Source: JAPLJU01 sp036725345 (GTDB lineage Bacteria; Desulfobacterota; Syntrophia; Syntrophales; UBA2192). Taken from it: a DNA stretch of 64,000 bases. The stretch's first letter is position 1; every line of letters begins with the position of its first letter. Below the pieces are notes generated by a model. It ran no database searches. It saw nothing but the letters and a program-made list of their open reading frames with translations, and was not told where the DNA came from. Below are positions 10,221 through 17,776 of the stretch, one piece after another. The DNA lies in contig DAIMEJ010000004.1 of assembly GCA_036725345.1 (NCBI GenBank), forward strand, positions 62,001-126,000. The letters are read 5' to 3'. The position numbers were made by a program, and so were the translations under genes.

Positions 10221-11819
10221 ATGAAACTTTTCTCTAATTTATGCGAAGAACTCGACAGGACGACGAAGACGACCGAAAAGGTCGCGGCGCTCAGGCGGTA
10301 TTTCGAGAGGACGACACCGGCTGATGCGGCATGGGCCGTCTATTTCTTGAGCGGGCAAAAGATCAAGGGGCTGATGCGGCCGCGGAAGCTATGTACCTGG
10401 GCCTGCGAAGCGGCAGGGATTCCCGAGTGGCTCTTCAATGAATCCTATGAAGCGGTGGGTGATCTCGCGGAGACTATCGCCCTTATTCTTCCGCCCTCTG
10501 CCGGTAAGGACAACACCCCCCTCCACGCCTGGGTTGAAGAGAGGCTTCTCCCCCTCCGGAAGGCGACCGAGGAGGTGAAGCACAGGGCCGTCCTGCAGGC
10601 CTGGGGCACACTGGACGAGGCAGGGCGTTTTGTCTTCAACAAAGTCATCACCGGGACCTTTCGCCTGGGCGTTTCGACGATGACGCTCATCCGGACCCTC
10701 GCGGAGTCAAGCGGAAACGACGCAACCGTCATCGCCGGGAGACTCGCCGGATCGTGGGTCCCGACGGCCGATTCCTATAAAAACCTGCTGGCCCCGCCGC
10801 GCGACTCCGAAGACTCCGGCCGGCCCTTCCCCTTCTTCCTTGCCTATCCCCTGGAGGGAGATCCCGAATCCCTGGGCCCCGTATCCGCCTGGCAGGCCGA
10901 GTGGCAATGGGACGGGGTCCGTGCCCAGCTGCTGCGACGCGACGGAAAGACCTTCCTCTGGTCGCGGGGCGGAGAACTGATCACCGGCACATTTCCGGAA
11001 ATAGGAGATGCGGCGGGGAGGCTTCCCGAAGGCACCGTGCTCGACGGAGAGATACTGTCCTGCAGGAAGGGGTCGATTCTCCCGTTCAGCAACCTGCAAA
11101 GGAGGATAGGCCGAAAGAGACCCGGGGAGAAAATCGTTGCCGAATTCCCCGCCGCGTTCATGGCCTTCGATCTTCTCGAAGATGACGGCAAGGATCTACG
11201 CGGCGAACTACTCTCGGAACGACGGCGGAAGCTCGAGGTTCGGGCGGCACTCTGGCCCCGCGGAGGGGCCCTTCTCCTCTCGCCGGTCCTCGAAGCCCGC
11301 TCATGGGGAGACCTGACAGGGGCGCGGGGTAAAAGCAGGGACCGGAACGCAGAGGGCCTCATGCTCAAAGGACTGGGTTCCCCTTACCGGGCGGGCCGGC
11401 ACTGCGGAGACTGGTGGAAATGGAAGGTCAACCCCTTTACCCTCGATGCGGTCCTGATCTACGCTGAACCCGGACACGGCAAGCGGGCCGGTCTTTTCAC
11501 GGATTACACCTTCGGTGTCTGGCATGAAGGAACGCTTGTTCCTGTGGCGAAGGCCTATTCCGGTCTGACCGACGCCGAAATCCTGAAGGTCGATTCTTTC
11601 ATCCGTCGGCATACTCTCGAGAAATTCGGGCCCGTGCGGTCGGTGACGCCTGCCCTCGTCTTCGAGATCGCCTTCGAGGGGATTCAGCGGTCATCGCGCC
11701 ACAAATCGGGCGTGTCGGTGCGCTTCCCGCGCATCCTCCGTATCCGGGAAAAGCGGCCGGAAGAGGCTGACACCCTGGAGGCGGTACTGTCTTTCCTGCC
11801 CGACAAGACAAAAGTGTGA
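10221..11819 (+). CDS. ATP-dependent DNA ligase (exonuclease-associated), atypical nucleophile motif
   Basis: A 532-residue ligase with an N-terminal DNA-binding domain (1-200), an adenylation domain and a C-terminal OB fold, the layout of the bacterial ligases paired with the MBL exonuclease. Recognisable motifs are VLDGEIL (III region), AFMAFDLLE (IIIa), NAEGLMLKG (IV) and DWWKWKVNPFTLDAVLIY (V). In motif I the expected KxDG reads EWQWDGVR: the codon for the nucleophile position is CAA (Gln), not Lys. Either the enzyme is inactive, uses a nearby lysine, or this is a tolerated family variant; I cannot decide. Start chosen at the ATG at 10221, just before the conserved MKLFSNLCEELD; an upstream in-frame ATG would translate the phrase-repeat DNA. 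It probably shares a transcript with the exonuclease. Confidence 0.88.
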   Translation: MKLFSNLCEELDRTTKTTEKVAALRRYFERTTPADAAWAVYFLSGQKIKGLMRPRKLCTWACEAAGIPEWLFNESYEAVGDLAETIALILPPSAGKDNTPLHAWVEERLLPLRKATEEVKHRAVLQAWGTLDEAGRFVFNKVITGTFRLGVSTMTLIRTLAESSGNDATVIAGRLAGSWVPTADSYKNLLAPPRDSEDSGRPFPFFLAYPLEGDPESLGPVSAWQAEWQWDGVRAQLLRRDGKTFLWSRGGELITGTFPEIGDAAGRLPEGTVLDGEILSCRKGSILPFSNLQRRIGRKRPGEKIVAEFPAAFMAFDLLEDDGKDLRGELLSERRRKLEVRAALWPRGGALLLSPVLEARSWGDLTGARGKSRDRNAEGLMLKGLGSPYRAGRHCGDWWKWKVNPFTLDAVLIYAEPGHGKRAGLFTDYTFGVWHEGTLVPVAKAYSGLTDAEILKVDSFIRRHTLEKFGPVRSVTPALVFEIAFEGIQRSSRHKSGVSVRFPRILRIREKRPEEADTLEAVLSFLPDKTKV

Positions 11820-11833
11820 CGGACTCCATTCTT

Positions 11834-12694
11834 TCAGAAGCACAGAATCATCCGGTCCTCGATGCCCCGCTCCCTGGCGATCCGCCTGGCCCTCGATGCC
11901 AAGCACCGGGTGTAAGCCTCGCGTTCGGGGGCGTTGAAAAGAACCCTCCGGCAGCCGTCCAGCAGTTGCGGGTAATGTCTTTCGAACAGGGTTCTGACTG
12001 CCGGCCAGACGCCGTAACGCAGATTCAGGCGGTCGACATAGAAGTGCGACACGCTGATTTCCTTCATTTCTTTCATAAGTTCCGACAGGTTTTCCTCGGT
12101 ATCCGAAAGGCCCGGCAACAGCGGCCCGACGAAAGCATAGGTCTCGATCCCCTTCCGGCGCGCCTCTTCAAGGACATGAAGACGATCCTTCGCCGTTGAG
12201 GCCCCGGGTTCGATGAGCTTCCGTACGCTCTCGTTCAGCGCTGTCACCGTCACGCCTATTTCGACGTCGGCCTTTCCCTCGAGGATGCGAAGATCACGAA
12301 GGACAAGGGCGTTCTTCGTCAGGATGGTGACGTGGAATCCGTGGCGGAGAAGTAATTCCAGGCACTGGCCGGTGAGGCCGTACCTTGACTCGGCGGGCTG
12401 CCAGCCGTCGCAGACGGAACTCATGAAGACGCGTCCCGTGCGTTTTCGCTTCACTTCCCTCTCGAGGACGACCCGGGCGTTCATCTTCACGTCGACAAAG
12501 CCACCCCAGTTCTCGGCGGGGTGCGAGAAACGGGTAGCGAAGCGCGCGTAGCAATATCGGCACCCATGCCCGCATCCCGCGTAACAGTTGACGGCATAGT
12601 CGGCCAAGCCCGATTTGTTCAGAAGGGAACGGCACTCCACCTCGCGGATGCGAACGGTCTCCGGGGAAAAATCTTTCTCACTTTCGGACATCAC
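11834..12694 (-). CDS. SplB-like radical SAM protein
   Basis: A 286-residue radical SAM protein with CGHGCRYCYARF near residue 41, giving the standard CX3CX2C cluster ligands. The layout (short N-terminal lead-in with an NCYAGCGHGCRYCYA core, a FVDVKMNARVVLEREV segment, then SSVCDGWQPAESRYGLTG) matches the spore photoproduct lyase-like/Rv2578c family of radical SAM proteins found in many non-sporulating bacteria. These are distinct from true spore photoproduct lyase; their substrate is not established. It converges with the DNA ligase gene, leaving only 14 bp between stops, and diverges from the phosphoribosyltransferase gene. Proximity to two DNA repair genes is suggestive but not evidence of a repair role. 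Confidence 0.87.
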   Translation of the reverse strand: MMSESEKDFSPETVRIREVECRSLLNKSGLADYAVNCYAGCGHGCRYCYARFATRFSHPAENWGGFVDVKMNARVVLEREVKRKRTGRVFMSSVCDGWQPAESRYGLTGQCLELLLRHGFHVTILTKNALVLRDLRILEGKADVEIGVTVTALNESVRKLIEPGASTAKDRLHVLEEARRKGIETYAFVGPLLPGLSDTEENLSELMKEMKEISVSHFYVDRLNLRYGVWPAVRTLFERHYPQLLDGCRRVLFNAPEREAYTRCLASRARRIARERGIEDRMILCF

Positions 12695-12789
12695 GGCTAT
12701 TTTCGTCTGCCTGATTAAATGTTATGCTGATAATAGGATAATCACGTTCCACCCTGCTGACAAGGAAGAAAAAAACCGGACGGGGTGCG

Positions 12790-13494
12790 ATGGCGGGAGA
12801 AAGAGTGGCCGGCAACGTTATTGAACTTCCTGAATTGCGCGATCGCGTTCGCGTTTTTCGTGACCGGGCTCATGCCGGTGAGATCCTCGCCGGCATGCTC
12901 GACGGGTTCCGCTCTTCCCGGACGCTGGTCATGGCGATACCCGCCGGAGGCATCCCCGTCGCGGCTGCCCTGGCCCTGAGGCTCTCTTTTCCGCTCGACG
13001 TGGCCGTTGTCAGCAAGATCACCCTGCCCTGGAACACTGAAGCGGGCTACGGCGCTATTGCCTTCGACGGCACGGTCCGGCTGAACCGCGATCTGCTGCC
13101 CCGGTTCGGCCTCTCGGAGAAAGAGATCGAGGCGGGGAAGACCGCCACGGCCGGGAAGGTGAAACGCCGCGTCGAGAAATTTCGAGGGAACCGGCCCTAC
13201 CCGGATTTCATCAAAGAGCGGGTGATCCTCGTCGATGACGGCCTTGCCTCGGGGTTCACGCTCCTGGTGGGTGTGGAGGCCCTGAAGAAAATCGGGACAG
13301 GAGAGATCGTCGTTGCCGTGCCGACGGGAAGCGCAGGCGCCGTCCGGCGCGTGGCCGCCGAAGTGGATCGTCTGTATTGCGCCAACATCCGGGGCGGATG
13401 GAGCTTTGCTGTTGCCGATGCCTACGAACGCTGGAGCGATGTGAGCGAGGAAGAGGCCCTCCGGATCTTTGATGCGGCTTTGAGCACAGGTTAA
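12790..13494 (+). CDS. Phosphoribosyltransferase-family protein
   Basis: A 234-residue type I phosphoribosyltransferase fold. The PRPP-binding loop is VILVDDGLASGFTL (about residues 144-157), and the early MAIPAGGIPVAAALA strand-loop corresponds to the pyrophosphate loop. The family is the broadly distributed putative phosphoribosyltransferase group, sometimes fused to dienelactone hydrolase domains, whose substrate is unknown. The start has GGGGTG a few nucleotides upstream. It stands alone between a divergent radical SAM gene and a convergent AmrS-like gene. No purine or pyrimidine gene is near, so pathway assignment is not possible. Confidence 0.85.
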   Translation: MAGERVAGNVIELPELRDRVRVFRDRAHAGEILAGMLDGFRSSRTLVMAIPAGGIPVAAALALRLSFPLDVAVVSKITLPWNTEAGYGAIAFDGTVRLNRDLLPRFGLSEKEIEAGKTATAGKVKRRVEKFRGNRPYPDFIKERVILVDDGLASGFTLLVGVEALKKIGTGEIVVAVPTGSAGAVRRVAAEVDRLYCANIRGGWSFAVADAYERWSDVSEEEALRIFDAALSTG

Positions 13495-13674
13495 AGGGAT
13501 CTGGTTTGCGGCGATGTCTGTCTCGCCGTCCAAAATAAATCCGGGTCTACAGGCACTGCCACAAAACGCTTTTGACGGTCATGCAGGCCGCGAACAAGCC
13601 CGAAACAGCGGTCACCGACAGGATAAACGTTGCACTCACGGGTATTTTATTGTGCCTGTTGATTTGAACGGCTT

Positions 13675-13735
13675 TCATCGTCATTTGTCCGGTTCGTCTC
13701 ACCACTCGCCACTGCCCACTCACCACTGTCTCCTA
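13675..13735. repeat. Degenerate short-phrase repeats (CACTCACC type)
   Basis: The convergent gap ends in a string of CACTCGCCACTGCCCACTC-type phrases. They resemble the complement of the TGGTGAGTAGTGG-type phrases at 16550 and 16755. Confidence 0.5.
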
Positions 13736-14746
13736 CAGTCTTACGCCATCCTGGACCGTCCCGCACTTCGGGCACCTGTCGCCTTCCGTCTGATGCTTAC
13801 TCACGGAGAAACCGGCACGCTCGATGAGAAGATTGCCGCAGTGATAGCAGTACGTGTGGTTATGCTTCCCGGCAACATTGCCCAGGTAGACATAGCGAAG
13901 GCCTGCTTCCCTGCCGATCTCGTAGGCACGATTCAGGATCTTCATGGGGGTGGGTTCCAGGTGGTCCATCCGGTACTGCGGGTGAAAGCGGCTGATGTGC
14001 CAGGGTATGGAGACATCGACGGAGGCGAGATAGGCCGCGATGCCCTTCAGTTCCGTTTCAGAGTCGTTCTGCCCGGGGACGACGAGGGTCGTGACCTCGA
14101 TCCAGATTCCCATTTCTTTCATCGTCCGGATGTTCTCCAGGACGGGCTGGAGGCGGGCCTTGCACAACCGCTTGTAGAAGTCATCGCTGTAGGCTTTCAG
14201 GTCCACATTCGCGGCATCGAGACAGGGACGGATCATCTCGAGCATTTCTCTGGTCATGTAGCCGTTGGTGACGAAGACATTGTAAAGACCCTCCTGCTTC
14301 GCGGCCTTCGCACAGTCGTAGGCAAACTCGAAATAGATGGTGGGCTCCGTGTAGGTGTAGGAAATGCTCGCGGAACCCGTGGCTTTCGCCTGCCGGACGA
14401 CGTCCTCGGGTTTTACCTGCCGGGCCCGCATGCCGAGACGCTCGACCTCCGCGACCTGGGAGATCTGCCAGTTCTGGCAGAAGTCACACTTGAAATTGCA
14501 ACCCACGGTGGCAATGGAGTAAGAGGTGGAACCCGGAAGGAAATGGTAGAGGGGTTTCTTCTCAATGGGGTCGACATTCTGCGCGATCAGTCCGCCGTAG
14601 ACATGGGTGTAAAGTGTGCCTCCCCTGTTTTCCCGGACGCTGCACACCCCGAATCTCCCGGCGCCGATCCGGCAGCGGTGACTGCAAAGGTGGCAGGAGA
14701 CCCGGTTTTCTTCGAGCTTCTCGTACAGAAGGGCTTCCTTCAACAT
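13733..14746 (-). CDS. amrS: AmmeMemoRadiSam system radical SAM protein (AmrS-like)
   Basis: A 337-residue radical SAM enzyme. The N terminus has a cysteine pair region CHLCSHRCRIGAGRFGVC characteristic of this family, the radical SAM cluster motif is VGCNFKCDFCQNWQ (near residue 82; CX3CX2C), and the C terminus carries a rubredoxin-like CYHCGNLL ... RCPKCG pair that may bind metal. This is the radical SAM member of the AmmeMemoRadiSam trio (AMMECR1, Memo, radical SAM), a conserved set whose reaction is not settled. The AMMECR1 and Memo partners are not in this window. A small membrane protein gene lies 30 bp upstream on the same strand. Confidence 0.9.
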   Translation of the reverse strand: MLKEALLYEKLEENRVSCHLCSHRCRIGAGRFGVCSVRENRGGTLYTHVYGGLIAQNVDPIEKKPLYHFLPGSTSYSIATVGCNFKCDFCQNWQISQVAEVERLGMRARQVKPEDVVRQAKATGSASISYTYTEPTIYFEFAYDCAKAAKQEGLYNVFVTNGYMTREMLEMIRPCLDAANVDLKAYSDDFYKRLCKARLQPVLENIRTMKEMGIWIEVTTLVVPGQNDSETELKGIAAYLASVDVSIPWHISRFHPQYRMDHLEPTPMKILNRAYEIGREAGLRYVYLGNVAGKHNHTYCYHCGNLLIERAGFSVSKHQTEGDRCPKCGTVQDGVRL

Positions 14747-14776
14747 GGGTTTCGTCTCCCCTGCGCCGCCGAGGTC

Positions 14777-14989
14777 TTATTTATCCTTCCGGATATTCCG
14801 GATCGCAAAAAAAAAGGCAACCGTCAGAAGGACGATGAATCCCGTTAACCTCACCGTAAGGGCGAACTGCGCGTCCTCGGTGATCCCGCTCAAACCCTTT
14901 TGCAGGGATTCGGGCGGAAGCGACGCCCACAGGTAGGCGACAAGGGCCGATGCCCCGAGAATCAAAAATACCTGCAGATATCTGTGCAC
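14777..14989 (-). CDS. Small two-helix membrane protein
   Basis: A predicted 70-residue protein with two hydrophobic helices (LQVFLILGASALVAYLWASL and LTGFIVLLTVAFFFAI) and a basic C-terminal tail (RNIRKDK). I chose a GTG start at 14989 because GGAGG sits 5 nt upstream; an ATG at 15025 is also in frame but has no ribosome site. I do not recognise a family. It lies 30 bp upstream of the AmrS-like gene, so cotranscription is likely. Confidence 0.65.
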   Translation of the reverse strand: MHRYLQVFLILGASALVAYLWASLPPESLQKGLSGITEDAQFALTVRLTGFIVLLTVAFFFAIRNIRKDK

Positions 14990-15081
14990 GTAAACCTCCA
15001 TCCATTTTGAAAAAATATACCACAAAGGGAGACGTGCCAGAAGACATTTATAACGGGCTGCCTTGTCTTTTCAGAGCGTTT

Positions 15082-15549
15082 TCAGGTTGCTTCTTCGATC
15101 ATGAGTTCATCCTTGATCTCGATGCAGTTCATGACACTCTGCGCCGCAGGGCAGCGGGTGATGTAGTTCGCGAAGGATTCCCGCGCGTCGGCAACCTTGT
15201 CCCCGGGCACCTTCAGGTGATATTTCACCCGGATCCTGGTGATCTTGAGGACGTTGTTGACGGCCTCGATGTCCCCTTCCACGTCCGCCCAGTAGCGGTC
15301 TTCCGGCGTTGCGATCTTTTTTCCGGCCATCACCGCGGCCAGTGTACCCATCATTCAGCCGGCTGTTGCGGCGACGATGTGGTCCAGCGTCGCGGCGTGT
15401 TCCTCTTCGGGTTCCACCTTGTAGAACTTCTTGATCCCGCCATAGACACCATAACGGACGGGTTCGCCGAAACCTTCGATGACGGCCCTTCTCGTTGGGC
15501 CTTTCTCCCTCACGATCCTGATCCGTGATGTGTGGACAACTTCTCCCAT
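15082..15549 (-). CDS. OsmC-like selenoprotein (in-frame UGA at codon 65)
   Basis: Two adjoining frames separated only by TGA (15355-15357) together make a 155-residue OsmC-like protein. The junction reads IVAATAG-U-MMGTLAAVMAGK, and the equivalent position in OsmC/Ohr proteins is the reactive peroxidatic cysteine at the start of the long central helix. The second family cysteine is present as Cys133 in YITRCPAAQS. So selenocysteine replaces the attacking cysteine while the resolving cysteine is kept. Twelve nt after the UGA lies a 6-bp stem with an 8-nt loop containing GGUG, well placed for a bacterial SECIS. OsmC-like proteins are a known selenoprotein family. Likely function is thiol/selenol-dependent reduction of organic hydroperoxides, by family. 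Without recoding it would be reported as two short hypothetical genes. Confidence 0.9.
15323..15342 (-). promoter_or_regulatory. Candidate bacterial SECIS in the OsmC-like gene
   Basis: On the minus strand CUGGCC and GGCCGG (one G-U pair) enclose the loop GCGGUGAU, starting 12 nt after the UGA. Bacterial SECIS hairpins sit just downstream of the UGA inside the coding sequence and carry a GU in the apical loop for SelB; size and distance fit. Confidence 0.6.
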
Positions 15550-15643
15550 AGACTCCTCCCTTCTTCTTTTAACGTCCTTGGGTGATCTAAACGGACATCT
15601 TCACGAAACACGAACAGATGCCGCTCCCGGCGTCATTGATAGG

Positions 15644-16537
15644 TCAGGCCAAACCCCGCTCCCGAAGTTCTGCAAGGGGTGGGATGCCGGCCCTCCCGCC
15701 CAGCCGCGTGCTCACGGCGGCCGCCGCCCAGTTGGCGAGGCTAAGCGTCTTCTTCGAGTCCCAACCCTTCAAGAGACCGTACGTGACGCCGGCATGAAAA
15801 ACATCCCCGCAGCCCGTCGTATCGAGGACGGTGACGGGATGAGCCGGCTCTCGAATGATTGCTCCCTCGCAGAGGGCGACATAACCCCGAGGTCCCAGCG
15901 TGACACCGGCGATTGAAGGGCCCAGCGCCGCAAGTTTGAGGCAGGCTTCGGCGGGGTTGTCGTCGCCGACAAGTGCCCGGGCGAAACCCTCCGAGGCAAC
16001 AAAGGCGTCGGCAAGCGCCGCCAGTTCGAGCATCCCGTCGCGGAGCGTCCCGGCGTCCACAACGACACGGACACCCTCGCGGCGGGCGATCGTGGCAGCA
16101 TGCAGTGCGGCTTCAATGAAGAGCCCGTCGGTTTGGAGGGTTTTCGACCGCGTCAATCTCCCGGTATCGATTTCCCTTGGACCGGGAGGTCTGCCCGTCG
16201 ATCTCCGCCAGAAAACGGTCCTCCGGTTCGTGGACGGTTCCGCGACAATGAAGGCAAACTGGGAGCTTTCACCCTTCCTGACAAGGAGCCCGCCTGCGTC
16301 CACACCTTCCTGAACCAGGGAAGAGTGGATGGAGCGCCCGAAGGCGTCATCACCGATGACGCCGGAGAAATAGCAGCGAAGACCCCAGCGTGACAGGGCC
16401 ACGAGGGCCGTGGCCACGGGTCCGCCGCCCTCGATCACCATCTCGCGATATTCGTGTTTCGTGTCAGGCAGGGGATAGGCATCGAATACCCCGACATAAT
16501 CGAGAGAGCACTGGCCCAGACCGAAGACATCAATCAT
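15644..16537 (-). CDS. PfkB-family sugar/nucleoside kinase
   Basis: A 297-residue ribokinase-fold kinase. The N-terminal GGGPVATALVALSRWG matches the PfkB signature 1 region, and DTTGCGDVFHAGVTYGLL near residue 248 is signature 2 with the catalytic Asp in GCGD (the usual GAGD with Cys for Ala). The substrate (a sugar, nucleoside or sugar phosphate) cannot be told. I chose the ATG at 16537 (MIDVFGLGQCSLD); the in-frame ATG at 16600 would extend the protein into the 99-bp repeat DNA, which is not credible. No strong ribosome site is visible because the upstream DNA is repeat sequence. Confidence 0.87.
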   Translation of the reverse strand: MIDVFGLGQCSLDYVGVFDAYPLPDTKHEYREMVIEGGGPVATALVALSRWGLRCYFSGVIGDDAFGRSIHSSLVQEGVDAGGLLVRKGESSQFAFIVAEPSTNRRTVFWRRSTGRPPGPREIDTGRLTRSKTLQTDGLFIEAALHAATIARREGVRVVVDAGTLRDGMLELAALADAFVASEGFARALVGDDNPAEACLKLAALGPSIAGVTLGPRGYVALCEGAIIREPAHPVTVLDTTGCGDVFHAGVTYGLLKGWDSKKTLSLANWAAAAVSTRLGGRAGIPPLAELRERGLA

Positions 16538-16549
16538 AAAAAAGTGACG

Positions 16550-16648
16550 AGTGGTTAGTGAAGAGTGGTGAGAAAGATTAATTAACTCAAAACTCAACAC
16601 TCAAAATTCAAAACTGCCTTCCCGGAAGGCCTAGTCGCAGAGGCCCTC
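16550..16648. repeat. 99-bp direct repeat, copy 1
   Basis: Identical to 16755-16853 except at two positions. Contains a run of ACTCAAAACTC-like phrases, a GCCTTCC/GGAAGGC inverted repeat, and the sequence that in copy 2 encodes the last five codons (EGLCD) and stop of the TPR lipoprotein gene, so copy 1 carries a detached gene tail. Confidence 0.92.
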
Positions 16649-16754
16649 ATCTTTCCAGGGCGTTCTGTCATGCCGCAGGCCGTTCTTCACAGGTGGGCCG
16701 TTCCCCCAGGCTGCCTAGAAATGCCCAGATGCAAGGCCCCCGTAACGAGTGAGT

Positions 16755-16853
16755 AGTGGTTAGTGAAGAGTGGTGAGAAAGATTAATTAATTCAAAACTC
16801 AACACTCAAAATTCAAAACTGCCTTCCCGGAAGGCCTAATCGCAGAGGCCCTC
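16755..16853. repeat. 99-bp direct repeat, copy 2
   Basis: Second copy, offset by 205 bp from copy 1. Its right end overlaps the 3' end of the TPR lipoprotein gene. The 106 bp between copies are unrelated to the repeat. No terminal inverted repeats or transposase are associated, so slipped or recombinational duplication is more likely than insertion of a mobile element. Confidence 0.92.
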
Positions 16854-17768
16854 CGTCATCCTCCCCTCCAACCAGTGATTGACGAAAAACTCCGTCAGTT
16901 CGATGTTGACGGAGGCCCTGTCCGCGGCCTCGCGGAGCTTTTCCACCATCTCGTCCACCTCGTCCTCCAAACCGAGAAGGGCGTAGATCTTGATGCTTTC
17001 CTGCCAGCTTTCAACCGCTTCGCGGTCCTCGTGGAGTCTTTCATAGGCCTCACCGATATATCGGAGATCATCAGCGATACCCTTGTGGAACCCCGCCTTC
17101 CGATCCGCATCGAGGGCCCTCGCGAAAAAGTCGATCGCCTGCCGGTTGTCTCCCTTCTCACCCAGGAGGTGCCCAAGGGCTGAATTCACGACGGCGATGT
17201 CCGAAAGATTTTCGGGATTCGAGGCGGACAGAGCGTTTTTTAGAATCTCCTCCGCTTTCGCGTATTCCTTCTTCTTCGTGAGGAGGATCCCCTGATTGCT
17301 CATCAGGGGAATGAATTTTTCTCCCCCGACCCCGACGTTGATCTTCGAAGCCTCTTCCAGGGCTTTTTCTGCGCCCGAAAGATCATTCAGATCGATAAGG
17401 GCGGCCGCCCGGTTGCATAGGGCCTGCCGTGCCCCCTCGAAATTTCCGACGCCGGAGTAAATCTTGTACGCTTCCTGGAAGAGAATGAGCGCGCTTTCGG
17501 GCTCATCGATTCCTCGATAGGCAGCCCCCATGTTATTGAGGCTCATGGCGACACCCTCCCGCTGGTCATAGGAGGTGAAAATCTCGTGGGCCTTCAGAAA
17601 ATACTCCAGCGATCTTTTATAGCAACCTTTCTGGTAATAGGGCATCCCCTTGGCGATCTGCTCCTGGCCGGCCGTCAGATGGGGAGGTCCCGTCCTGAGG
17701 ACACCGCCTCCGCAGGCAACCAGTCCCGGAAAGATCAGGAGAAAAATAACGAGAGCCTTTTTTTTCAT
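16836..17768 (-). CDS. TPR-repeat lipoprotein of the Mla-type operon
   Basis: A 310-residue protein with a lipoprotein signal peptide (MKKKALVIFLLIFPGLVAC, lipobox LVAC, acylated Cys19) followed by about five to six tetratricopeptide repeats, for example AYRGIDEPESALILFQEAYKIY and ALGHLLGEKGDNRQAIDFFARAL. TPR lipoproteins typically scaffold envelope complexes. Its gene follows mlaD-like by 8 bp at the 3' end of an MlaE/MlaF/MlaD-like operon, so it may be the outer-membrane or periplasmic partner of this lipid transporter, in the place where other genomes have MlaA/MlaB/MlaC; that is inference. Its 3' end lies in a duplicated 99-bp segment. Confidence 0.85.
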   Translation of the reverse strand: MKKKALVIFLLIFPGLVACGGGVLRTGPPHLTAGQEQIAKGMPYYQKGCYKRSLEYFLKAHEIFTSYDQREGVAMSLNNMGAAYRGIDEPESALILFQEAYKIYSGVGNFEGARQALCNRAAALIDLNDLSGAEKALEEASKINVGVGGEKFIPLMSNQGILLTKKKEYAKAEEILKNALSASNPENLSDIAVVNSALGHLLGEKGDNRQAIDFFARALDADRKAGFHKGIADDLRYIGEAYERLHEDREAVESWQESIKIYALLGLEDEVDEMVEKLREAADRASVNIELTEFFVNHWLEGRMTEGLCD

Positions 17769-17776
17769 CGGCCGTT

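Noticed and set aside
15082..15549. OsmC-like region as a pseudogene or two separate genes
   Set aside because: A single TGA sits precisely at the reactive Cys position, both halves keep family residues, a SECIS-like stem follows, and selB is present.
16550..16853. CRISPR-like or insertion-sequence origin of the 99-bp repeats
   Set aside because: Only two copies, no spacers of constant length, no terminal inverted repeats, no target-site duplication and no transposase or cas genes.
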